Source: Methylobacterium sp. BTF04
Lineage (GTDB): Bacteria; Pseudomonadota; Alphaproteobacteria; Rhizobiales; Beijerinckiaceae
Direction: 5' to 3'
Assembly (NCBI RefSeq): GCF_010692745.1
Contig: NZ_JAAHTB010000014.1
Location: forward strand, 42,642-106,641
Length of the DNA stretch: 64,000 bases
Positions 47,508 to 55,648 of the stretch are shown here, in pieces. Position 1 is the stretch's first letter, and each line of letters opens with the position of its first letter. The notes beneath the pieces are model-generated. The model was not told the origin of the DNA, searched no databases, and was given only the letters and a program-made list of their open reading frames with translations. The translations under genes and the position numbers were made by a program.

Positions 47508-48254
47508 ATGACCCTTCGCGTCCGCTCCGCCCTCACCGTCGCCCTGCTGTGCGCGGGTCTGCCCGCGTGCAACACCGTCGATCGCCTGTCGCAGATCGGC
47601 GCGACGCCGGCGCTGTCGGCGATCGAGGATCCCACCGCCCAGGCCGGCTACAAGCCGGTGCGCCTGCCGATGCCCGACATCCAGCCGGTGTCCTATGCGC
47701 CGAATTCCCTGTGGCGGACCGGCTCGCGGGCGTTCTTCAAGGACCAGCGCGCGGCCCGGATCGGCGACCTCGTCACCGTGAAGGTCAACGTCACCGACAA
47801 GGCCAACCTCAACAACGAGACCAAGCGCTCGCGCTCCAACGCAGAAGGCTTCGGGCTGCCCAACGCCTTCGGTCTCGAAAAGGCCGCCGCCGTGGCGGCC
47901 GCCGGCATCTCGCCGGATAAGCTCCTCAATGCGACGTCGACGAACTCGAGCGACGGCGCCGGCTCGGTTCAACGCAACGAGACCGTCACCACCAACATCG
48001 CCGCCATCGTCACGCAGATCCTGCCCAACGGAAATCTTGTGGTGGAGGGCAAGCAGGAGATTCGCATCAACTTCGAGGTGCGCGAACTCGTGGTCGCCGG
48101 CGTGGTACGGCCCGAGGACATCGAGTCCGACAACACCATCGAATCGACCAAGATCGCGCAGGCGCGCATCGCCTATGGCGGCCGCGGCCAGATTTCCGAC
48201 GTCCAGCAGCCGCGCTACGGCCAGCAACTCGTCGACGTGCTGCTGCCGTTCTGA
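47508..48254 (+). CDS. flgH: FlgH, flagellar L-ring lipoprotein
   Basis: A 248-residue L-ring lipoprotein. The signal peptide ends in LPAC, a lipobox, with Cys at residue 19. Downstream are SLWRTGSRAFFKDQRAARIGDLVTVKV, ITQILPNGNLVVEG-like and IRPEDIESDNTI-like motifs typical of FlgH. ATG 47508 is chosen so that the signal peptide is N-terminal; the frame is open to 47430. Last gene of the unit, followed by a hairpin terminator. Confidence 0.94.
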   Translation: MTLRVRSALTVALLCAGLPACNTVDRLSQIGATPALSAIEDPTAQAGYKPVRLPMPDIQPVSYAPNSLWRTGSRAFFKDQRAARIGDLVTVKVNVTDKANLNNETKRSRSNAEGFGLPNAFGLEKAAAVAAAGISPDKLLNATSTNSSDGAGSVQRNETVTTNIAAIVTQILPNGNLVVEGKQEIRINFEVRELVVAGVVRPEDIESDNTIESTKIAQARIAYGGRGQISDVQQPRYGQQLVDVLLPF

Positions 48255-48275
48255 AGGTTTCGGAAGAGCCTTAGC

Positions 48276-48308
48276 GAATCGGGCCGGATAGTGCTTCCGG
48301 CCCGATTC
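48276..48308. terminator. bidirectional hairpin between flgH and dksA
   Basis: Perfect 13-bp stem GAATCGGGCCGGA / TCCGGCCCGATTC with a 7-base loop, 22 bp after flgH and 41 bp past the convergent dksA stop. No long T-run, but the position fits termination for both. Confidence 0.55.
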
Positions 48309-48348
48309 TCCGATCGATCGTTGTCACGCCACGTCTCGAAGCGATTTT

Positions 48349-48768
48349 CTAATCGTCGCGATAGACCCGCTCGCGGCGTTCGTGGCGCTCCTGCGCTTCC
48401 AGCGACAGGGTCGCGATCGGGCGGGCGTCGAGCCGCTTGAGGGAGATCGGCTCGCCCGTCTCTTCGCAGAAACCGTAGGTGCCATCCTCGAGCCGGGACA
48501 GCGCCGCATCGATCTTGCCGGTGAGCTTGCGTTGGCGATCGCGCGCGCGCAGCTCGATCGAGCGATCGGTCTCGGACGAGGCCCGGTCCGCCAGATCGGG
48601 GTGGTTCTCGTTCTCGGTCTGCAAGGCCACGAGGGTGTCCTGGGCCTCCCGCAGGATATCGGTTTTCCATCCGACCAACTTGCGTCGGAAGTACTCGCGC
48701 TGCCGATCATTCATGAAAGGCTCGCTCTCGGTCGGCACGTATCCGTCCTCGATCGTAATTTTCGCCAT
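48349..48768 (-). CDS. dksA: DksA, RNA polymerase-binding regulator (single-Cys type)
   Basis: A 139-residue DksA. The coiled-coil region (MNDRQREYFRRKLVGWKTDILREA) carries the tip acidic residues, and the C-terminus is GTYGFCEETGEPISLKRLDARPIA. The usual four zinc Cys are reduced to one Cys, the alphaproteobacterial form. It works with ppGpp on RNA polymerase. ATG 48768 (MAKITIEDG) is preferred to the longer frame. Convergent with flgH, as in other alphaproteobacterial flagellar clusters. Confidence 0.9.
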   Translation of the reverse strand: MAKITIEDGYVPTESEPFMNDRQREYFRRKLVGWKTDILREAQDTLVALQTENENHPDLADRASSETDRSIELRARDRQRKLTGKIDAALSRLEDGTYGFCEETGEPISLKRLDARPIATLSLEAQERHERRERVYRDD

Positions 48769-49050
48769 TCGCGCCTCTCGCAGCCGGTCTGCGACGATGT
48801 CAGGCGAGGCTATAATGCAGGGTGGCGGCGACCACAACGGTGGGGCAGGGGCCCGAAGCCCGATCCCTACGGATGATTTTCGCGCTGCGACAAACACGCA
48901 ACGGCTGTAGGGAAAATCATCTGCTTGCCATCGGCACACGGACGCGACGGCGCCAGGCCGCAGCCGCGCAACCGCAGTGCATTATCGTGCCTGCCGGCTA
49001 ACTTTGCCTTCCGGGAGCAAAATCCACGCCCGAGGGTTGCGAAGCCGCGA

Positions 49051-50424
49051 TCAGAACTGGAAGTAAATGAACGCGTAGTTGGCGTCGTCCCCAATCTTGA
49101 GGAGAACGACGACGAAGACCGCCGCCACAAGGCACGCGAGCCGCCGGGTGGGGGCGAGCCGGTGCACGGCATCCCAGGCCGTGGGGCCGAAAAGCGCCAC
49201 CGCGGCGGCGGGAAGGAGGGTCCGCCAGGCGAATCCGCCGCCCGTCGGTGCATGGCCGAGAAGGGCCGCGACCAGAGTGTGGACCGTCGCGAAATCCGCG
49301 GCGCGAAACAGAATCCAGGTCGTCGCCACGAATGCGAAGGTCAGCCCCCAGCCGAGTGCGGCCGGCATCCCGAAGCCTGTGCGCCGCCACAGCACCCCGA
49401 GACCGAGGGCCAGCCCGTGTGCCGCCCCCCAGGCGACGAAGGTGAGGCCGGCGCCGTGCCAGAGCCCACCCAGCGTCATGGTGGCGAACAGGGCGGCGAT
49501 CTGGCGGGCCAGCCCGTGCCGGTTTCCGCCGAGCGGGATGTAGAGGTAGTCGCGCAGGAAGCGCGACAGGGTCATGTGCCACCGTCGCCAGAAATCGCTC
49601 AACGACACGGCGCGATAGGGTGCATCGAAATTCTGCGGCAGCACCACGCCGAACAGCAGCGCGATCCCGAGCGCCATGTCGGTGTAGCCGGAGAAATCGA
49701 AGTAGATCTGAAAGGTAAAGCCGATCAGCGCCTGCCACGCCTGGACCACCGTCACGAGGTCGCCGGTGGCCGCGGCCTGGAAGATCGGGTTGACCGTCGC
49801 CGCCAGCGGATCGCCGAAGAACACCTTCTTGGAGAGCCCGATGCAGAGCAGCATCAAGCTGCGGCCGAAGCGCTCGGCCGCATCGGGCCGGGCATAGGGC
49901 CGCTCCGCGAACTGGTGCATCACCTCGCGCCAGCGCACGAGCGGGCCGGCCAGCACCTGCGGGAAGAAGGCGATGTAGAGCGCATAGGCCGTCAGGCCGT
50001 AGGCCGGGGCGCGTCCGGCTCTGAGGTCGGCGAGGTACATCACGTGATGGAACGTGAAGAACGAGATGCCGAGGGGCAGGACCCAATCGGCATGCGCCAG
50101 CGGAACGCCGGGAATCAGCGCGGCGAGGTCGGCCAGGAAGTTCAGGTATTTGAAGCCGGCCAGGACCGCGAGGTTGCCGACGATCGCCAGCGGAATCAGG
50201 CCGCGGGCGCGGGTGCGCAGGAAGGCCCGCGCCACGAGCCAGTTGGCCAGGATCGAGCCGGCGAGCAACGGCACGAAGCGCATGTCCCACCAGCCATAGA
50301 ACACGAAGGACAGGGCCAGCAGGAGGCCCGGGCGCCATTCCGGCCGCCAGCGCGCCACGAGCCCATGCAGCGCGAGGGCGATGGGCAGGAACGCGAGCAG
50401 GAAGGCGTAGGAGTTGAACAGCAT
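49051..50424 (-). CDS. MBOAT-family O-acyltransferase (AlgI-like)
   Basis: A 457-residue membrane-bound O-acyltransferase. MLFNSYAFLLAFLPI and LSFVFYGWWD are AlgI-type starts. VLAGPLVRW, IYFDFSGYTDMALGIA, FWRRWHMTLSRFLRDYLYIPLGG and the catalytic His of LGGLWHGAGLTF follow. It would acetylate an exported polysaccharide, usually with an AlgX/AlgJ-type partner that is not seen here. It is placed between flagellar genes. Confidence 0.88.
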   Translation of the reverse strand: MLFNSYAFLLAFLPIALALHGLVARWRPEWRPGLLLALSFVFYGWWDMRFVPLLAGSILANWLVARAFLRTRARGLIPLAIVGNLAVLAGFKYLNFLADLAALIPGVPLAHADWVLPLGISFFTFHHVMYLADLRAGRAPAYGLTAYALYIAFFPQVLAGPLVRWREVMHQFAERPYARPDAAERFGRSLMLLCIGLSKKVFFGDPLAATVNPIFQAAATGDLVTVVQAWQALIGFTFQIYFDFSGYTDMALGIALLFGVVLPQNFDAPYRAVSLSDFWRRWHMTLSRFLRDYLYIPLGGNRHGLARQIAALFATMTLGGLWHGAGLTFVAWGAAHGLALGLGVLWRRTGFGMPAALGWGLTFAFVATTWILFRAADFATVHTLVAALLGHAPTGGGFAWRTLLPAAAVALFGPTAWDAVHRLAPTRRLACLVAAVFVVVLLKIGDDANYAFIYFQF

Positions 50425-50563
50425 GCGAGCCGGAGGGTGGGCGCCCCGGCCGCGCATCCGGGTTCAGAACGGACGGTTGGGGTCGGGCGGCTTGTCCGGG
50501 ATCGACGCGAGGGCGTCAACACGATCGACCGGGCCGTCGCGTCGACGGTCACTGTCGAGAGTG

Positions 50564-50989
50564 TCAGGCCGCCTGCGCCATCGACAGCTTGGCGAGTTCC
50601 ACGGCGGCCCGCAATTCGATATCGGCGATGAGGGCGTCGAGGCGCGGGTCACCGCTGGTGCCGGCCCGGTCCGCGAGGCGTCCGGCGATGGCCTGAAGGT
50701 CGCCGGTCGAGACCCGGCCCATGATCAGCGACGCCTTGAGGCGGTCGAGGCCGTCGAGCAGATCGTGACCGCGCTTGGCCGAGCGCCGGCGGCGCTCGTC
50801 GGGCGTGTCGCTCTGCGTCTGAAGGGTGAGGATCGCGTCGAGGCCTGCGAGCGAGGATGGCGGGGTCGCGGCCGCGCTCGTCTGCATCGACACGGTCGAC
50901 CCGAGGGCGAAGGCCTGGGTGGAATCCGGCCGGCGCGGCGAAGCGGCGGGGCCGGCAGTCTGGGCGACGAAGCGAGTGTCGACACGCAT
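50564..50989 (-). CDS. fliX: flagellar assembly regulator FliX
   Basis: A 141-residue FliX-type protein. The middle has LAGLDAILTLQTQ and a basic RRRRSAKRGHDLLDGLDRLKASL, and the C-terminus has DPRLDALIADIELRAAVELAKL. In Caulobacter FliX couples flagellar assembly to the sigma-54 activator FlbD. ATG 50989 (MRVDTRF) is chosen over the long upstream frame. It is divergent from flgI; the ftr-like palindrome at 51075 and a sigma-54-like element lie between them. Confidence 0.85.
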   Translation of the reverse strand: MRVDTRFVAQTAGPAASPRRPDSTQAFALGSTVSMQTSAAATPPSSLAGLDAILTLQTQSDTPDERRRRSAKRGHDLLDGLDRLKASLIMGRVSTGDLQAIAGRLADRAGTSGDPRLDALIADIELRAAVELAKLSMAQAA

Positions 50990-51074
50990 GGGCAGGCGAC
51001 CGATCCGGGATGGGCGGGACGCCATCCTGTTGTCCGGCAGAATCCGGCCGGCGTAGTTAACCGACGGTAAATGC

Positions 51075-51093
51075 CCCGGCAGAAGCTGCCGGG
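51075..51093. promoter_or_regulatory. ftr-like palindrome 2 (FlbD-type site) between fliX and flgI
   Basis: CCCGGCAGAAGCTGCCGGG is a perfect 7-bp inverted repeat (CCCGGCA / TGCCGGG) with a 5-base centre. It is 93 bp upstream of the sigma-54-like element of flgI. Confidence 0.65.
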
Positions 51094-51185
51094 TCGGCAG
51101 GAAGCGCGTGTGCCGGAAGGCCGACGCGGTCTCGGCCTTGCAAAAATAATCGATACAAATCAACGGGATATTGAAACGCGGCGCT

Positions 51186-51201
51186 TGGCACGCTCCTGGC
51201 A
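51186..51201 (+). promoter_or_regulatory. sigma-54-like promoter of flgI
   Basis: TGGCACGCTCCTGGCA: TGGCAC, five bases, TGGC, with T before it. It is a good -24/-12 match, 51 bp before the flgI ATG. Confidence 0.6.
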
Positions 51202-51251
51202 GATTGCTCAGGGAAGATCGTTCGACGACCTGTCCTCCATCGAAACGCACC

Positions 51252-52394
51252 ATGCGCATTCAGATGCCCGGCCCATCCAGACTTGTTCGCCTCGCACGCA
51301 TTTTTGCGGCGATGCTGATCCTGGTCCTCAGCCTGCCCGGCGAGGCGTTCGCGCTGTCCCGTGTGAAGGACCTCGCCAATATCGAAGGCGTGCGCCAGAA
51401 CCAGCTCGTCGGTTACGGCATCGTCGTCGGCCTCAACGGCACAGGCGACACCCTCAACAACATCCCGTTCACCAAGCAATCGCTTCAGGCGATGCTGGAG
51501 CGCCTCGGCGTCAATACACGCGGCGCGACCATGCGAACCCAGAACCTGGCCGCCGTGATGGTCACGGCGAACCTGCCCCCTTTCGCCACGCAGGGCACCC
51601 GGATCGACATTACCGTGTCGTCCCTCGGCGACGCCAAGTCGCTTCAGGGCGGGACCCTCGTCGCGACGCCTCTGCTGGGGGCGGATGGCGAACTTTACGC
51701 GTCGGCCCAGGGGTCGGTGGCCATCGCCGGCTTCTCGGCCGAAGGCGATGCGGCCAAGATCACCCGTGGTGTGCCCACGAACGGCCGCGTGCCCAACGGC
51801 GCCCTCATCGAGCGTGAGATCGCCTTCAAGTTCAAAGACATGCTGACCCTGCGCCTCTCGCTGCGCAACCCCGACTTCACCACCTCGAAGCGCATCGCCC
51901 TGGCGATTAATGACTTCATGGGCTCAGACACCGCCGAGCCCACCGACCCGGCGACGGTGACCCTCCAGATCCCGGCGAAATACGCCGGAAACATGGTCCG
52001 GCTCATCACCGAGGTCGAGCAGCTCAAGGTCGAGCCGGATCAGACCGCGCGGGTGATCGTCGACGAGCGCTCCGGCATCATCGTCATGGGCCGCGACGTC
52101 CGGGTGTCCACCGTCGCCATCGCCCAGGGCAACCTCACGGTGACGATCACCGAGCAACCGCAGGTGAGCCAGCCGGCTCCGCTCTCCAACGGCGCGACCA
52201 CGGTGGTGCCGCGCACCGGCGTGAAGGTCGATACCGGCGACGGCAACAAGCTCGCGGTGGTCAAGGAAGGCGTGACGCTGCGCGAGCTCGTCGACGGCCT
52301 CAACGCCCTCGGCATCGGCCCGCGCGACCTGATCTCGATCCTGCAGGCGATCAAGGCCGCCGGCGCCCTCCAGGCCGACATCGACGTGATGTGA
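51252..52394 (+). CDS. flgI: flagellar P-ring protein FlgI
   Basis: A 380-residue P-ring protein. The signal peptide (RIFAAMLILVLSLPGEAFA) is followed by SRVKDLANIEGVRQNQLVGYGIVVGLNGTGD, the FlgI signature, and ends ALGIGPRDLISILQAIKAAGALQA. ATG 51252 is chosen as the start of the signal peptide. First gene of the flgI unit under a sigma-54-like promoter. Confidence 0.95.
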   Translation: MRIQMPGPSRLVRLARIFAAMLILVLSLPGEAFALSRVKDLANIEGVRQNQLVGYGIVVGLNGTGDTLNNIPFTKQSLQAMLERLGVNTRGATMRTQNLAAVMVTANLPPFATQGTRIDITVSSLGDAKSLQGGTLVATPLLGADGELYASAQGSVAIAGFSAEGDAAKITRGVPTNGRVPNGALIEREIAFKFKDMLTLRLSLRNPDFTTSKRIALAINDFMGSDTAEPTDPATVTLQIPAKYAGNMVRLITEVEQLKVEPDQTARVIVDERSGIIVMGRDVRVSTVAIAQGNLTVTITEQPQVSQPAPLSNGATTVVPRTGVKVDTGDGNKLAVVKEGVTLRELVDGLNALGIGPRDLISILQAIKAAGALQADIDVM

Positions 52395-52440
52395 TGTCCG
52401 ATACCTCCTTCAGTTCCGCCCACGACGTGAGGTGATTCCC

Positions 52441-52833
52441 ATGCTGTTCGCTCCTCTCGCGGCCACCGCTGCCATCGGCGTCGGAAAGGCCATCGTCGGC
52501 GAGATCGCCAAGGCGGTGTCCGGTGCGGGCAATGCCGAGACCGGCGCCACCGCGACGACCACCGCTGCCAAGGCGGCGAACGAAGCCAAGGCGCGCAAAG
52601 CGTCCACCGACTTCGAATCGATGTTCCTCGAACAGACCGTCGATCGCCTCGCCCAGTCCGAGGGCACCGAAGGGCCGCTCGGCGACAGCGGCACGGGCGG
52701 CGGCGTCTACCGCTCGATGCTCACCAAGGAATATGCCGGCCAGATCGTGAAGAGCGGCGGCGTCGGCATTGCCGATCAGGTGTTCCGCGAGATGATGAAG
52801 ATGCAGGAGGGAACCCGTGTCGGCGCCAACTGA
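52441..52833 (+). CDS. flgJ: FlgJ N-domain-like rod-binding protein (CheL type)
   Basis: A 130-residue protein with only the rod-binding part of FlgJ: STDFESMFLEQTVDRL, GPLGDSGTGGGVYRSMLTKEYA and GGVGIADQVFREMM. The muramidase domain is absent, as in Caulobacter CheL. GAGGTG lies before ATG 52441. The next gene starts inside its last codons. Confidence 0.78.
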   Translation: MLFAPLAATAAIGVGKAIVGEIAKAVSGAGNAETGATATTTAAKAANEAKARKASTDFESMFLEQTVDRLAQSEGTEGPLGDSGTGGGVYRSMLTKEYAGQIVKSGGVGIADQVFREMMKMQEGTRVGAN

Positions 52834-53305
52834 GAGCCAATCCGTTCGGGTCGTCGACCGCGCCGGTGCCGTGGCGCTGGTGGCCGGCATCCTGGCGAGC
52901 CTCCAGGCCCTCGAGGCGGTGATGGGGCGCGAGAGCGACCATGTCCGCCGCGGCCGCCTGCGCGAGGGCCTGGCCGAGACCGAGCACAAGACCGCCCTCT
53001 CGGCGGCCTATCTCCAGGGCCTGGAAGCGGCCAAGGCCAACGCCATCGCCCTGTCCCGCTTCGCGCCGGAAGGCATCGAGAGCCTGAAGGCGGCCCACCG
53101 GCGCTTCACCGTCATCGTCGAGACCAACCAGATGGTGCTCGCCACGGCCCGCACCGTCTCCGAGAGCCTGGTGAAGACGCTGGCGGAGGAGATGAACCGC
53201 GCGCGCACGCCGACGATCTACGGCCGGCCCTCGCACGCCCCATCCCCCTACGGCCGCGGCGGCGGCGGCTACAGCCAGCCGCTGATTCTGTCGCGAAGCC
53301 TGTAA
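52817..53305 (+). CDS. FlgN/FlbY-like flagellar protein
   Basis: A 162-residue helical protein. LVAGILASLQALEAVMGRESDHVRRG and AAHRRFTVIVETNQMVLATARTVSE resemble FlgN-type chaperones of hook-associated proteins. GTG 52817 overlaps the FlgJ-like gene by 17 bp, with AGGAGG before it. The identification rests on pattern and position. Confidence 0.6.
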   Translation: MSAPTESQSVRVVDRAGAVALVAGILASLQALEAVMGRESDHVRRGRLREGLAETEHKTALSAAYLQGLEAAKANAIALSRFAPEGIESLKAAHRRFTVIVETNQMVLATARTVSESLVKTLAEEMNRARTPTIYGRPSHAPSPYGRGGGGYSQPLILSRSL

Positions 53306-53323
53306 GGGCGGACCGAGCCCGCT

Positions 53324-53671
53324 TCAGCGGTGCGCCGATCCCGTCCGCACGAAGGTGCGCACCGGCCCGTAATCGGTCTCGGTGCGGGTATCGATGGCGA
53401 GGCGCGCCAGATTCGGCGGGATCGGCGAAGGGGCCTTGTGGGCCCCCCGCAGGTCGATCCCGGCCGCGACCCGGCCACTGAGGCGGATGCAGGTGGCGCT
53501 GCCGGGAATACGGACGAAGCCCGCTCCGTGTTTCGGGCAAGGCCGCATGGCCTCCTGCGCCGGACGGACGGGTTCGGCGGCGTTGGCCGCAAGGGCGGAC
53601 CAGCCGCTCAAGACGACCGCCGCGAACGCGATACCTCTGCGTAAAATCCTCGATCGTGCCACGGCATCCAT
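53324..53671 (-). CDS. small secreted porin-2 N-terminal-like protein
   Basis: A protein of about 115 residues. The signal peptide RGIAFAAVVLSGWSALAANA is followed by CPKHGAGFVRIPGSATCIRLSGRVAAGID, the start typical of alphaproteobacterial Porin_2 proteins (disulfide Cys pair and first strand). It ends soon after, without a barrel, so it is a truncated or specialised relative. ATG 53671 is preferred; the frame reaches 53719. Confidence 0.55.
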   Translation of the reverse strand: MDAVARSRILRRGIAFAAVVLSGWSALAANAAEPVRPAQEAMRPCPKHGAGFVRIPGSATCIRLSGRVAAGIDLRGAHKAPSPIPPNLARLAIDTRTETDYGPVRTFVRTGSAHR

Positions 53672-53735
53672 CCCCGATCCGGTCCCCATCGGATTAGGCG
53701 ATCCCGGCGGTTTGGCCAAGCGCGGCGCGCCTCGG

Positions 53736-53791
53736 CCAGGTCTCGCGTGCCAGGTCTCGCGTGCCAGGTCTCGCGTGCCAGGTCTCGCGTG
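53736..53791. repeat. 14-bp tandem repeat, four copies
   Basis: Four perfect head-to-tail copies of CCAGGTCTCGCGTG, 56 bp in all, 13 bp after the flgL stop side and upstream of the porin-like gene. Length 14 is not a multiple of three and it lies outside the supported genes. Confidence 0.9.
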
Positions 53792-53804
53792 AGTGGGCCC
53801 CGCC

Positions 53805-55598
53805 TCAGCCGAGATAGCTCACCAGGGTGAGCTTGGAGAGCATCGAGGTCACCTGATAGCTCGCCTGCAGCTGGGTTTGCAGCTGCAGCAGCTGGGCCGT
53901 CACCGATTCCGCCGAGACGGTATCGACGCCGTCGAGGGAATCCTGGAGCGCCGCGCGCGTGGTGCGGTTCTGGGTCTGGGTGTCCTGGAGGTCGCTGGCG
54001 GCAAGGCCGAGATCGCTGGCGATGCCCTGGATGCCGGAATTGCCGTCCTTGGACCCGAGGAGAACGCGGGAACGGTCGGCGACCGCGTTGTAGCGCGTCG
54101 CGTCGGCGCTTCCGCTCGCGGCGGTGGTGAACGATTCGGCCGCCACCAGGGCGATGCCCGCCAGCACCGAGCGGATCGGCGCCTCGTTGGCCTGGACGCC
54201 GATGTCGAGGGAGCGGGTCGCCGTGGCCTGAACGGTGGCGGTGGCGCGTGGATCCGTCGAGGTGTCGTCGCCCGTGTACCAGATCACCGTCTTGGTGCTC
54301 GCCTGCTCGGCGTAGCCGTTGCCGTCGGCGGAGATCCGGCGCGGCGCCAAGCCGGCCGACTTCGAACCGGCGAAGAAATCCTGCGTGGCGCGTGAGGCCG
54401 AACTCGCCGAAAGCGTCGTGGCGGCGGCGCCCTTCAGGGCATTGGCGAGCGCGTTCGAGATGTTGGTCGCCACGTCTCCGGTGGTGGAGAAGGCGGTGGT
54501 CGAGGTCGCATCGGCGGTGGCCGCCGCCGTCAGCGTGATCGCCTGGGTGGTGCCGTCGCGCAGGGCGAGGTTGAAGGTGACGGTGTCGCCGACATTCGGG
54601 GTCGTGTTCACCGCGACCGCGACCTGCGCCGGGGTCCCCGTGGAGAAGTTCGCCGACAGGCCGAGCTGGGGCGCGCCCTGGATGCTCGCCACCGCGGCGC
54701 CCGCGAAGCGGGTGTTGAGGAACGTGGCCGTGGCGGCGGCGGTGGTCGGCACCGGGATCGTATTGGGCGAGCCGTCGCTCGGTCCGGCTTTCGCGGTGAG
54801 GTCGACGAAGCTCTGGCTGCCATCCGCCTGATTGACCGCGACGCGGATCTTGTCGCCATCCTGAGGGGCGGCGGCGAGGGTGAAGCTGACATCCGGCGCC
54901 GTCGCGGCCGTCGTCGCCCCGGCCGAGATCGCACTCGGGTTGGAACTGGTCGCGCCGAGGAGGCGGAACCCGAAATTGGCGCGCGTCTCGGTGCCGGCGC
55001 TGCCGCTGCCCTCCTCCGACACCGTCACGGTCTGGCCGGACACGGCGGTGGCGATGCGACCGTTGGCGTTCGGCCCGAGATCGGCCGCCTTCTGCTGCTG
55101 GATCAGCGTCTTGAGGCCGTCGAGACCGGCGAGCGTGTTGCCGTTGAGGATCGTGTCGGAGGAGACGACCGGAGCCTGATCGGTTGCCCGACCGCCGAAG
55201 ACGTATTGTCCGGCGGCCGATTGGTTCAGGGCGTCGACGGCGGCATCGAGGCTGTTGCTCGCGATCTGGGAGGTGTTGGTGAAGGTCGACCCATTGGTGG
55301 CCGAGAGGGTCTTCTGCAGGTTGTTTCCCAGCGTACTGATCTGCGTCACGGCGGCGCTCGCGAGGGTGACCCGCGTGGTCGCGCCGGTGATCGCCGAATC
55401 GTAGCCGTCGAGGGCGCTCAGGGCCGCGTGGGCGCTGAGGCTGGTGGTGCGCGCCGAGCCGAGGCCGCCGTAGCTGTCGGCGGCACGGCCGGTGGAGAGC
55501 TGCGTGGTCAGCGTGTCGAGGCGGCCCTTCAATCCGACCAGGTTGGCCGTGTTGCGGTCCGCCACGTAGGTGCTGGCGTTGAACGGTGCGATCGTCAT
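53805..55598 (-). CDS. flgL: flagellar hook-associated protein 3 FlgL, enlarged
   Basis: A 597-residue flagellin-like junction protein. The N-terminus has LVGLKGRLDTLTTQLSTGRAADSYGGLG, then GQYVFGGRATDQAPV. The C-terminus has DTVSAESVTAQLLQLQTQLQASYQVTSMLSKLTLVSYL, the flagellin/FlgL helical pair. Usual FlgL is about 300-350 residues, so a large Thr/Ala-rich middle has been inserted. Third gene of flgE-flgK-flgL. Confidence 0.88.
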   Translation of the reverse strand: MTIAPFNASTYVADRNTANLVGLKGRLDTLTTQLSTGRAADSYGGLGSARTTSLSAHAALSALDGYDSAITGATTRVTLASAAVTQISTLGNNLQKTLSATNGSTFTNTSQIASNSLDAAVDALNQSAAGQYVFGGRATDQAPVVSSDTILNGNTLAGLDGLKTLIQQQKAADLGPNANGRIATAVSGQTVTVSEEGSGSAGTETRANFGFRLLGATSSNPSAISAGATTAATAPDVSFTLAAAPQDGDKIRVAVNQADGSQSFVDLTAKAGPSDGSPNTIPVPTTAAATATFLNTRFAGAAVASIQGAPQLGLSANFSTGTPAQVAVAVNTTPNVGDTVTFNLALRDGTTQAITLTAAATADATSTTAFSTTGDVATNISNALANALKGAAATTLSASSASRATQDFFAGSKSAGLAPRRISADGNGYAEQASTKTVIWYTGDDTSTDPRATATVQATATRSLDIGVQANEAPIRSVLAGIALVAAESFTTAASGSADATRYNAVADRSRVLLGSKDGNSGIQGIASDLGLAASDLQDTQTQNRTTRAALQDSLDGVDTVSAESVTAQLLQLQTQLQASYQVTSMLSKLTLVSYLG

Positions 55599-55648
55599 CG
55601 GGACCTCGAGAGCGTTCCGTGCGGATCGGGCAGGGGGGCGGCCATGCG

